Part shown: positions 54,851-63,744 of the stretch, one piece after another
How positions within the stretch are numbered: position 1 is the first letter of the stretch
How the letters are laid out: every line of letters starts with the position of its first letter
From: Xenopus tropicalis
Lineage: Eukaryota; Chordata; Amphibia; Anura; Pipidae
Direction of reading: 5' to 3'
Assembly: GCF_000004195.4 (NCBI RefSeq)
Contig: NC_030678.2
Coordinates: 64,971,378 to 65,035,377 of the forward strand
DNA: 64,000 nucleotides
Made by a program: the position numbers and the translations under genes
Notes under the pieces: model-generated
Told to the model about the DNA's origin: nothing
What the model saw: the letters and a program-made list of their open reading frames with translations, nothing else
Database searches by the model: none

Positions 54851-55490
54851 ATTGATTATGCAATTAACCAATGTGGTTACTCGTGTACAAATTTGAATAG
54901 TCCAATGTGTGGCCATTATTTGTGCATGTGTATATCCATTCAAAAAAATATATCTCTTATTATATCATGACCTAAGTGATTCTGTAAAATCTCCAACAAA
55001 GTGCAATAATCGCATATCATAAATAATCGCATGATATGCGATTATTGCACACTGCACACTGGACTATTCAAATTTGTACACGAGTAACCACATTGGTTAA
55101 TTGCATAATGGTCAGAGAATGGGGATTGGGCACCTATTTTCACATGCTAGGGTATAATGGTATTTAGATGTGATGCACTATTGTTTTTTATCCTTGAGAA
55201 AGGTCCTAATAAGGACCTTATACCGTATATCTACAATAAAAATTTTTTGATGAAACATTGAAGGGTGTGCTGGCCACAGATGATTATTTTCTATACAGAC
55301 ATAATTTTGGCTAGCACCCCACAGGACAGAGAGCCGCACACACAAGGACTTTGCAATAAAGTGAAAAAATGTGTTCAAAAAAATCCAACTTTTCGAGTAC
55401 CAACTGTACTCTTCAGGGACAAACCAAAAACCCTTATTTTAGCCAGCACCCAGGGCATTTAAACCAGTTTTAGGGTGTGCTCCACTCTTC
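54851..55490. mobile_element. palindrome and Penelope-type tail remnants
   Basis: TGCAATTAACCAATGTGGTT...GAATAGTCCA (54,859-54,905) recurs inverted at about 55,060-55,107. To the right, GAGAAAGGTCCTAATAAGGA (about 55,196) and, on the reverse strand, CTGAAGAGTACAGTTGGTAC (about 55,395-55,416) have the CTGANGA-stem-loop-CGAAA form of Penelope tails. Confidence 0.5.
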
Positions 55491-55491
55491 C

Positions 55492-55542
55492 TTGTGTATA
55501 TATATGTGTATATATATATGTATATATGTGTATATATATATG

Positions 55543-55591
<49 letters not shown>

Positions 55592-55595
55592 TAGT
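55492..55595. repeat. TA/TATATG microsatellite
   Basis: Alternating TATATATG and pure TA runs of about 100 bp. Confidence 0.95.
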
Positions 55596-56025
55596 ATGTA
55601 CTGGGTTTTTTTGGAGGGGTTTAACCATACATGCATTGACCTTTTGTTTCTTCTTTAGGTGCCCATTCTATTTGTTTACAGGGCTGACCAATGAGCTAAT
55701 AATTGGGCCTTTAAGGAAACCACCTTTTTAGTTGTAAAGGCTCTATAATGAACAGTAATACAGGTCAATGCAGAATTTACTAAAATCAAATAAAGGAGTA
55801 GAATTTTTTTTTCATTATTATTATTACATTAATTTTTACGTGCACAAACAAGCAGTCAACAGCTATTAATAATGGAATGCATTAAAATAGTGAGTGTGCA
55901 AGTGTATTACACTAATGTGTGTGTACACTAGGCAATTTTTTTGTTTTATGTAGCACTAATCTGGTACAAGCAGGCAGAAGAGACTGGGAGGAGGACTGGC
56001 ATTATTGTCATTGTAGTAATTTAGG
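55596..56025. other. unassigned non-coding stretch
   Basis: Part of it (about 55,795-56,025) resembles 56,833-56,880 plus 59,715-59,870. No gene. Confidence 0.4.
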
Positions 56026-56206
56026 GGTATATTTATTATGCTGTCTAAAAAGTGGAGTGAAGCATTACTGGTGATGTTGCCCAGGGCAACCAATCAGCAA
56101 TTAGATTTCAACCAAAGCAAAGCATTTGATTGGCTGCTATGAGCAACATCACCGGTAATGTTTCACTCCAGTTTTTACACAGCATGATAAATATACCCCT
56201 AAGAGC
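56026..56206. mobile_element. palindromic MITE with TATATTTATNATGCTGT end
   Basis: Left GGGGTATATTTATTATGCTG and right CAGCATGATAAATATACCCC are inverted repeats next to TA. GGAGTGAAGCATTAC pairs with GTAATGTTTCACTCC. Related copy at 63,071-63,238. Confidence 0.85.
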
Positions 56207-56227
56207 ACCTTAGTAACTAAATGTACA

Positions 56228-56540
56228 GGTATTGGACCTGTTATCAAGAATTCTCACGACGTGGCGTTTTTCTGGGTACGGGGTATTTCTGTAATTTGGA
56301 TCTCAAGTCTGTTGAAAAATAATTTAAACATTAGTAGGTTTGTTTTGCCTTCACTAAGGATTAGTTATATTTTAGTTAGGATAAAGTACAAGATACTGTT
56401 ATAATATTACAAAGAAAAAGAAGATCATCTGTAAAATTTAGAATTATTTTCTTATAATGGAGTCTATGGGAGATGGCCTACCCGTAATTCGTAACTTTCT
56501 GAATAACTGGTTTCCTAATAACTGATCCCATATTTGTACT
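56228..56540 (+). repeat. dispersed repeat copy
   Basis: ACAGGTATTGGACCTGTTAT at the left, GTAATTCGTAACTTTCTG and TAACTGATCCCATATTTGTA at the right, the known frog repeat with near-palindromic ends. Confidence 0.7.
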
Positions 56541-56980
56541 AAGAGCTATTTTCAGTAGCCTTGTATTTCCTCGCTTGCTATTTAAGCTTCTTCTTGAAGC
56601 TATCAAATACCAGTATGTCTGGTATGTCCAGGTCAATGAAGAATGCACTAGAATCAATTAAAGGGGAGATTCAACTTCAATGTCCAAATCTTATTAAACC
56701 ACCATCAATGCTTTCAGTGTGCCAGAAAATCAATTTTTCATTAGTTGCCCTTATGCAAAAATCATTGGTTAATTTGTTCCTTGCACCTCCTTGCAATGGC
56801 ATATCGTTATACAAAGGTGAACAACCCCTTTAAAGGAGTAGAATTTTTTTCACTTAGAAACTATTGATACTGGGATTTTGATAACCAGTCTCTGTGTTAC
56901 AGCTATGAGGAATTGAATGCAGTAAAAGTCCCCAAAATAAAAGACCCCAAAAACAAAATTACACAGAGCGATTAATGAAC
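56541..56980. other. unassigned non-coding stretch
   Basis: No gene seen. Ends in the left copy of the 14-bp duplication of the Penelope-like insertion. Confidence 0.4.
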
Positions 56981-57164
56981 ATGCAAGTGTATAGATATCT
57001 GCAATTGAAAATTCAGAGTCCTACCGTAGGTTCCAGTATTCAAAGGAAGTACTCATCAACAGGTAACAGGCCCCATGCTGGCTGTACAACTTTCAAATTC
57101 AATCCAAATAACCTGGAGAGTACACGTTCTTCAATGCAACAGTGTAATTTATTGAGATATCATC

Positions 57165-57201
57165 GCACTACATGTTTCGGCTAACAGCCTTCCTCAGGTG
57201 C
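57165..57201 (-). ncRNA. hammerhead-ribozyme-like motif (left arm, copy B)
   Basis: Identical to the 37 bases at 59,610-59,646 but inverted: stem I GCAC/GTGC, CTGAGGA, extra A, stem II GGCT/AGCC, GAAA, stem III ACA/TGT, A. Confidence 0.55.
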
Positions 57202-57505
57202 ATATAAGAGTGACATTAGCAAACAGAATAAATACCTAACACCCCACCAACAAGTTCCACCAGCTCCATAGTGTGGCCAGGTGTATAGATTATCATGAAA
57301 AGAAAGTGTACTGCCATCTAGTGGCCTACCTTTAAATGGCACCTTAGTAGCAATATACAGATACATTGTATACAGATTAGTTACAAATGTAGAAAAGGCA
57401 GTTTCCTACCAGACAGTCAATTGAGAGAACATTTGCTCTTTTCACATGAATAGGAGTCCATCAAAATAGAAGTTCTTAGCTTTATAACCTGTAAGAAGTA
57501 TAGCA

Positions 57506-58257
57506 TTATAAAAAGCATTTGAGGCTCAAGGCTTCATTCATACCCAGTGGTTCAAGGGTTCCCATTATATGTATCCATTTTGCCTCATTTTGCAATAGTA
57601 GACGTGTTCTGTCTCCCCCCCTCTTTGGGACGGCCACGTCTTCTAAGACTAACCAACGTAATGAGGCCGGGCTGTATTTATGCAAATAAAAATGTTTTCC
57701 CACGGGTGTCTGTGTTTTCTTTTTCTCAGGATCATATGCCGTTATAGAGTGTGTTCCCGTATTCGTGTTTTGACTGGTCCAGCAGTTTGACCTATATACA
57801 TTTTCCCACATGGGCATTTTAATCCATATACCACAGACTCAGAGTTGCAAGTATGGTACCCCCTGATAGGTATTTTATGGCCCTTATAAGGATGTGTTAT
57901 GGAATCACCTTTAATAATAGAGTTGCAGTTACTGCACCCTAAGCAGGGAAAAGTCCCATATTTTGGAGGGCCAAGGAAACGGGTTCGTTTTTCAGTTCTC
58001 AGTAAATCTGACTTATCCAATTTGTCTGCCAAATTACTGCCCCTTTTATACGAAAACAATGGTGGTGACTTACAAAGTCTACCCAGTGTTGAATCTTTAT
58101 GTAGAATAGACCAATGGCGTGTAATCATTTTTTCTAGTTGTTTGCTTAGAGGGCCAAATTGACTGACGAATGGTATTCTCGGTTCTACTTGGTGCTTAGC
58201 AGTTTTTTCCTTATTAAACATTGAATTTAATTTCTTGAGCACATCAATTCCCAACAC
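57506..58257 (-). pseudogene. Penelope-like GIY-YIG endonuclease region (left arm)
   Basis: The minus-strand frame from 58,257 shows KHQVEPRIPFVSQFGPLSKQ, the Cys cluster CLGCSNCNSI and VYGLKCPCGKMYIGQT, the GIY-YIG core, then breaks after TRIREH. The C-terminal remainder (YDPEKKKTQTPVGKHFYLHK to LSLKCFL) continues in a different frame down to 57,506. The RT part is deleted, so the copy is dead. Confidence 0.85.
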
Positions 58258-58317
58258 GGTTCAATTAAATTCACCGCAGAACACAGTAAAAACACCATAC
58301 ATTACCTTGACGTACAG

Positions 58318-59305
58318 GTGTTTAATAAGGAAGGGCACATTGTGACTGACCTATTCTCTAAACCCACAGAAAGAAATAACATCCTCAGACCAGACAGTTA
58401 CCAAACTCCTAACACCATTAAAGGTATACCCAAGGGTCAATTTTTACGCATTAGGCGTATTGCATCTGATGACCAAAGGTACTTACAAAGTGCTAACATA
58501 CTCATAAATAAATTTGTTGAAAAAGGATACGATAGGAGGATGCTATGTAAAGTGAGAGATGATGTGCAGCAAATTGACAGAAAGAGTCTACTGAGAAAAA
58601 AAAACTGCTAAGCACCAAGTAGAACCGAGAATACCATTCGTCAGTCAATTTGGCCCTCTAAGCAAACAACTAGAAAAAATGATTACACACCATTGGTCTA
58701 TTCTACATAAAGATTCAACACTGGGTAGACTTTGTAAGTCACCACCATTGTTTTCGTATAAAAGGGGCAGTAATTTGGCAGACAAATTGGTTAAGTCAGA
58801 TTTACTGAGAACTGAAAAACGAACCCGTTTCCTTGGCCCTCCAAAATATGGGACTTTTCCCTGCTTAGGGTGCAGTAACTGCAACTCTATTATTAAAGGT
58901 GATTCCATTACACATCCTTATAAGGGCCATAAAATACCTATCAGGGGGTACCATACTTGCAACTCTGAGTCTGTGGTATATGGATTAAAATGCCCATGTG
59001 GGAAAATGTATATAGGTCAAACTGCTAGACCAGTCAAAACACGAATACGGGAACACAAATACTCTCCAACGGCATATGATCCTGAGAAAAAGAAAACACA
59101 GATACCCGTGGGAAAACATTTTTATTTGCATAAACACAGCCCGGCCTCATTACGTTGGTTAGTCTTAGAAGACGTGGCCGTCCCAAAGAGGGGGGGAGAC
59201 AGAACACGTCTACTATTGCAAAATGAGGCAAAATGGATACATATAATGGGAACCCTTGAACCACTGGGTATGAATGAAGCCTTGAGCCTCAAATGCTTTT
59301 TATAA
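58318..59305 (+). pseudogene. Penelope-like RT C-terminus plus GIY-YIG endonuclease (right arm)
   Basis: 58,318-58,611 encodes the end of the Penelope RT (FNKEGHIVTDLFSKPTERNN, LRIRRIASDDQRYLQSANIL). An A-run at about 58,600 causes a frameshift. 58,679-59,305 continues with the linker, the Cys motif CLGCSNCNSI and GLKCPCGKMYIGQTARPVKT with R and E of the GIY-YIG nuclease (TRIREHKY) to the stop at 59,303. Single-strand-nicking endonuclease used for integration in this class. 5'-truncated: RT catalytic motifs are absent. Belongs to the GIY-YIG-bearing group (Neptune-like, from memory). Confidence 0.88.
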
Positions 59306-59609
59306 TGCTATACTTCTTACAGGTTATAAAGCTAAGAACTTCTATTTTGATGGACTCCTATTCATGTGAAAAGAGCAAATGTTCTCTCAATTGACTGTCT
59401 GGTAGGAAACTGCCTTTTCTACATTTGTAACTAATCTGTATACAATGTATCTGTATATTGCTACTAAGGTGCCATTTAAAGGTAGGCCACTAGATGGCAG
59501 TACACTTTCTTTTCATGATAATCTATACACCTGGCCACACTATGGAGCTGGTGGAACTTGTTGGTGGGGTGTTAGGTATTTATTCTGTTTGCTAATGTCA
59601 CTCTTATAT

Positions 59610-59646
59610 GCACCTGAGGAAGGCTGTTAGCCGAAACATGTAGTGC
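59610..59646 (+). ncRNA. hammerhead-ribozyme-like motif (right arm, copy B)
   Basis: Stem I GCAC (59,610-59,613) pairs with GTGC (59,643-59,646). Core CTGAGGA at 59,614-59,620, extra A at 59,621, stem II GGCT/AGCC around loop GTT, GAAA at 59,633-59,636, stem III ACA/TGT and the putative cleavage-site A at 59,642. Lies in the element tail just before AATAAATTACACTG. Confidence 0.55.
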
Positions 59647-59870
59647 GATGATATCTCAATAAATTACACTGTTGCACTGAAGAACATGTGTACTCTCCAG
59701 GTTATTTGGATTGAATGCAAGTGTATAGTAAGTATGCACACATGGCAGATTTTGTATTGTGTGTGTGTGGCACTACTAACCTATACAAGCAGGCTGAAAA
59801 GCAGGCAGAATAGACTGGAGGGACGCTTGATTGGGAGGAGAGCCGCCATCATTGTCATTGTAGTGACATT

Positions 59871-60024
59871 TAGGGACAGATTTATCAAAATGTGAGATTA
59901 GAGTTTACCACAGAAAAACCCACCCACTTTTTATTCATTATTATTGGATTTTTACATGTGTATTTATCAAATGGTGAATGAATGGTAAACTCTAATCTCA
60001 AATTTTCATAAATCTGCTCCTAAT
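59871..60024. mobile_element. palindromic MITE (CAGATTTATCA family)
   Basis: GGGACAGATTTATCAAAATG at the left and CATAAATCTGCTCC at the right; GAGATTAGAGTTTACCA pairs with TGGTAAACTCTAATCTC. TA flanks both ends. Confidence 0.8.
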
Positions 60025-60136
60025 AGTACTTCCTCACTTGCTAAAAACTATTCAACCCCTTTATAAAACTATCTAATATATAGTTACTAGTATGGCTGGT
60101 TCAGGGAGACACAATTTTACTGCTCTCACTGTTAAA

Positions 60137-60700
60137 GGAGAAGGGAAGGCTAAATTGCTGGTGGGGAGGTGCCAAATATTAGGTGTTTTTAATAGCTTTG
60201 CTAATACCCCTGGCCAGTGCTCCTGTTAGGAGAGAATTGCACTGGCCTGGGGTAAATGTGAGCGTTCTCTTCCTCTTGTCTTCTTTCTTCAGAATCCTGG
60301 GAATAACACATGCGCAGTTGAGCAAAAAGCTTAAGTTGGGTTAGAGGACCTTTGGCACTTAAGCTTTTTATCAGTGCCTGCCGTTTAAATTTGTGTTTCT
60401 GATTCTTGGGACAGTTGTGGGGGTGACTGATAATAAATTTAAATGGCAGACACTAATAAAAAGCTTAAGTGCCAAAGGTCCTCCAGTGCTAAGCCCACTT
60501 TGGTTCAGTGCACACAGGAATTCAAGCACCTGTCCTGTTTTCTCCCACTGCTATGAAGCAGTTTGTAACTAAACATTTTTTACCTGATGCATTACAAAAA
60601 TACAATACAAGGGGGGCATAGTACTTTAGACATAGTACATATTACATTACTTTTTACTATGTCTAAAGTGTCAGCAGCACTTCAGAAAGCCATCCAAAGT
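60137..60700. mobile_element. TTAA-type MITE with internal palindrome
   Basis: Starts AGGAGAAGGGAAGGCTAAA after TTAA (60,133-60,136). Inside, GGACCTTTGGCACTTAAGCT (60,347-60,366) recurs inverted at about 60,460-60,481. The right end is not clear; ACTATGTCTAAAG-type inverted words lie at 60,620-60,670. Confidence 0.5.
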
Positions 60701-60895
60701 GAAAGGAGAAGGAACGGTTAAAACTAAGAAAGCTTTACCAGAAAGGTCTATGTAAATACAGCCATAAACATTTGCAATATTGCTCCTGAGTCCTCTGTGA
60801 AAATAAACACTGCATTCCCTTGCGCCTATTCCGTACACATGGGATTCAGTATCAAACTTTCTTCTCTCAGCTCAAACCTCTAGGGCAGGGCTGTC

Positions 60896-62120
60896 CAACT
60901 GGCGGCCCACAACCCCCCTCTGTGGGGCCACCTGTCTTGCTGCTTTGATGGCTTACTCTTGTGTAAGTTTTAAATGGTATCAGTACTGATCTTAACTGGC
61001 CCCCTGCATGGTTCTCACCTCATATTCAGTTTGTAATCCCCCTGTATTGTTTAAATATGTAATCTCCTGTACTGTTCACACCTTTAAATCCCTGCATTGT
61101 TTACCCCCTGCATTGTTCACACCTCAGGCTCAGGCTCTAATCACCCACATTGTTCCCCTGTTCACACCTCAGACTGTAGGAGCAGTGCCAGCATTGTGTC
61201 AGTGTATGCTGTCTGTGTGTGCCATACACACAGGCAGCATAGGGCAGAGAGAGTATGGCAAACATAGGCAGGGTAGGGCAGGCAGAGTATGGCACACATA
61301 GGCAGGGTAGGGCAGGCAGAGTATGGCACACACAGGCAGGGTAGGGCAGGCAGAGTATGTGCCATACTCTGCCTGCTCTATGCTGCCTTTGTGTCCCATA
61401 CTCTACCTGCCCTATGTTGCCTGTTTGTGCCCTACTCTCTCTGCCCTATGCTGCCTGTGTGTCCCATACTCTGCCTGCCCTATGCTGCCTGTGTGTGCCA
61501 TTCTCTGCCTGCCCTACCCTGCCTGTGTGTGCCATACTCTACCTGCCCTATGCTGTCTGTGTGTGCCATACTCTGCCTGCCCTACCCTGCCTGTGTGTGC
61601 CATACTCTACCTGCCCTATGCTGCCTGTGTGTGCCATACTCTGGCTGCCCTATGCTACCTGTGTGTGCCATACTCTACCTGCCCTATGCTGCCTGTGTGT
61701 GCCATACTATGCCTGCCTTATGCTGCCTGTGGGAGGTGAACCTGGCAGGGGTTTGTTCTGGGAGTTTGTTAGCATTTGAAAATAGTTATTATATGGTCCC
61801 TAAGGTGTGTGCTGTGCTATCCACAGGGGAAGAGAAGGCATATGGATTTAAGGTTGTGTCTTAATATGACATCATATAATTCTTTCACATACGAATGAAG
61901 GTTGATATCCCTACAGTGAGCACCAACCATTTTGGGTTTTGCTGCGCTACCACCATTAATGTGGGTATAGTCTTAAAAGCTCTTGTGATAACATGAGTGT
62001 GGTTTTAAATGGGTGTGGTTTTAAAAGGGGGAGTGGTCAAACTGGCTTCCTTTATCGGCCCTCTACCGCGTTGGCCAGAAAAATTCCGGCCCTCGGTACC
62101 ACAGAAGATGGACAGCGCTG
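60896..62120 (+). mobile_element. hAT-type non-autonomous element (MITE), copy 3
   Basis: Starts CAGGGCTGTCCAACTGGCGG and ends ATGGACAGCGCTG. Perfect 8-bp duplications CTCTAGGG at 60,888-60,895 and 62,121-62,128. The 34-bp minisatellite is expanded here to about 15 units (61,205-61,735), making the element 1,225 bp against 715 and 822 bp in the other copies. Confidence 0.93.
61205..61735. repeat. expanded 34-bp minisatellite with inverted first block
   Basis: From about 61,222 to 61,355 the units read on the minus strand (GGCAGGGTAGGGCAGGCAGA); from 61,358 to 61,735 they read on the plus strand (GCCATACTCTGCCTGCCCTA). Because 34 is not a multiple of three, all three frames stay open in a cycle, giving spurious Cys/Leu/Pro-rich open frames. 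Confidence 0.9.
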
Positions 62121-62229
62121 CTCTAGGGTAAAGACACGAGTCTAGATTTTCCAGGCAGCAGCATGCAGGCAGGGAAGTGACATCAGACCAAGCTAAAATG
62201 ACAGCTGCTATCTTAAGGACCAATATTGC

Positions 62230-62860
62230 AAAAATCTTTTAATGCTTTATTCACCCCAAAACATCTCTAATAAAACAATAACAGCACAAAGCATGCAGTG
62301 GAGACACTTCAATTAACTTGCTATTGTTATAGTTCTCTGTGAGCACATATATATAAATGTCATATGCAGTTTCTGTACATTATTTTTTCCCAGTATATGA
62401 ACTTTTTTTTGGTTGCTCAGCAAATCACTGCATCTGTGAATCATAATATGATTATTATATTATGAAATCTTTTAGTTAGATACAGATAAATAATAACGTG
62501 CAGAATCTGTTTACAGCCAACCACATTGATCTCTTTTTTTTAACTGTGCATATTTAACCATATAACTATTGGCCTTACAATATAAGGTATTGACCCTGAT
62601 TAAGGTTACCACCTTAACAGGCATAGATCTTTTCTGCTAAAGGGCTGTGGTTGCCTTGGCCTAGTACAGAATCCCAAAACATAATGTACAACATATCTAG
62701 CCTACATCTTTAGTTAGGCTTTAGTTCTTCTTTAAGCTGCTATGGTATAAATGAAAAGATGATAGATGAATAGAATTTTTTTTGTAAGTGATCCAAAATT
62801 CACAGCTCGAAAAACCAAGCTCTGGCAGCAAAATAAGAAATATCACTGCAAGCTAAGAGT
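62230..62860. other. unassigned non-coding stretch
   Basis: AT-rich; no gene or clear element recognised. Confidence 0.4.
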
Positions 62861-63066
62861 TGGGGTTGCCAACTCTGCTGGCTTTTTTCGTCAGGCAGGG
62901 GGTGGGTGGTGACATCATGGGGGTGAGAAAGAGGTGGGCGTGATGTCACAGGGTGGGGCTGTGCTGCTGCTATTGTCGATTGCCTGATCGCCACGTCAAT
63001 CTCAGTGAGTCCTGCCCAGTTTTCCAAATGTGGAAGGAGGTTTTGACCGGACAGGTGGCAACCCTA
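62861..63066. mobile_element. GTTGCCAAC-ended short repeat
   Basis: GGGGTTGCCAACTCTGCTGG at the left and CCGGACAGGTGGCAACCC at the right are loose inverted ends. The interior has GTGACATCATGGGGGTGAGA and GATGTCACAGGGTGGGGC. No TSD settled. Confidence 0.45.
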
Positions 63067-63070
63067 CTAT

Positions 63071-63238
63071 GGGGTATATTTATCCTGGTGTGTAAAAAGT
63101 GGAGTGAAGCATTACCAGTGATGTTGCCCAGGGCAATCAACCAGCAATTAGATTTTAGAAGACTAAAGCAAAGCATCTGATTGGCTGCTATGAGCAATAT
63201 CACTCCACTTTTTACACAGCATGATAAATATACACATC
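63071..63238. mobile_element. palindromic MITE, second copy of the 56,026 family
   Basis: GGGGTATATTTATCCTGGTG at the left, CAGCATGATAAATATACA at the right, with AAAAAGTGGAGTGAAGCATT and CACTCCACTTTTTACACAGC pairing. Confidence 0.85.
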
Positions 63239-63744
63239 TAAGAGTAGAATGACACATGGAGGACTTTGGGAAGGGTTTTCCCTGTTACAGCAGATTTCAG
63301 CCTGTCAGTCAGTACTGGAACCATTTTCTGTGGGACAATGAAAGGACACTACCACCTCTCTGCAGCTCTGATACAGTATCATTTAAAATGCTTCCAAATT
63401 TATTTTTTTTGGTGGGTGGGGGTCTTTTCATATTGCAAGGAAGGATAAATAATATAACTAATATAAAATGTATAATCTTTATGTTGCTGTTAAGTTGCTT
63501 TTTAATTAGAAGGTATACATTGTACACTGTGTATTGGTGTGCACAAACAATTATTTTGTACCATCCTACTTTTCAGTACGCAGAGCTTTTTAAGAGTTGC
63601 CATGAGGAAATTAGAAGAAACCCTGTGATTAATGCTTAACAAGTCTAGTATAACTAAGTATAGTAAGTCTAGTAATAACTAGTATAAATATCTGTGTCTG
63701 AGGCACTTGTTGCCATTAAGTCGTTATTTACAATTAAAATCTGG
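63239..63744. other. unassigned stretch with one weak exon candidate
   Basis: Nothing clearly coding. A pyrimidine tract plus CAG at 63,574-63,576 precedes 20 in-frame codons and a stop at 63,637, discussed as a weak candidate. Confidence 0.3.

Larger units (their letters stand above)
56995..59714. mobile_element. Penelope-like element, inverted dimer (copy B)
   Basis: Perfect 14-bp flanking duplications ATGCAAGTGTATAG lie at 56,981-56,994 and 59,715-59,728. Two arms are head-to-head: minus strand 57,100-58,260 and plus strand 58,262-59,714, with coding 5' parts at the centre and the tails (hammerhead-like motif, AATAAATTACACTG end) pointing outward. The left side has about 105 extra bases between the duplication and the tail. 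The plus arm is longer by ~270 bp in its RT part. Inverted partial dimers are known in Penelope-like elements. Confidence 0.85.
60703..62225. mobile_element. TTAA-type MITE carrying hAT copy 3
   Basis: AGGAGAAGGAACGGTTAAAA, ATGTAAATACAGCCATAAAC and, beyond the hAT element, CAGCTGCTATCTTAAGGACC match the MITE at 49,995-50,467 in order. The right terminus is decayed. Confidence 0.5.

Noticed and set aside
55439..55636. Tyr/Ile-rich open frames
   Set aside because: Translation of the TA microsatellite.
61289..61864. Cys/Leu/Pro-rich open frames up to 191 codons, also at 709-1,083 and 16,892-17,220
   Set aside because: The 34-bp repeat leaves all frames open; the peptides are shifted versions of one another.
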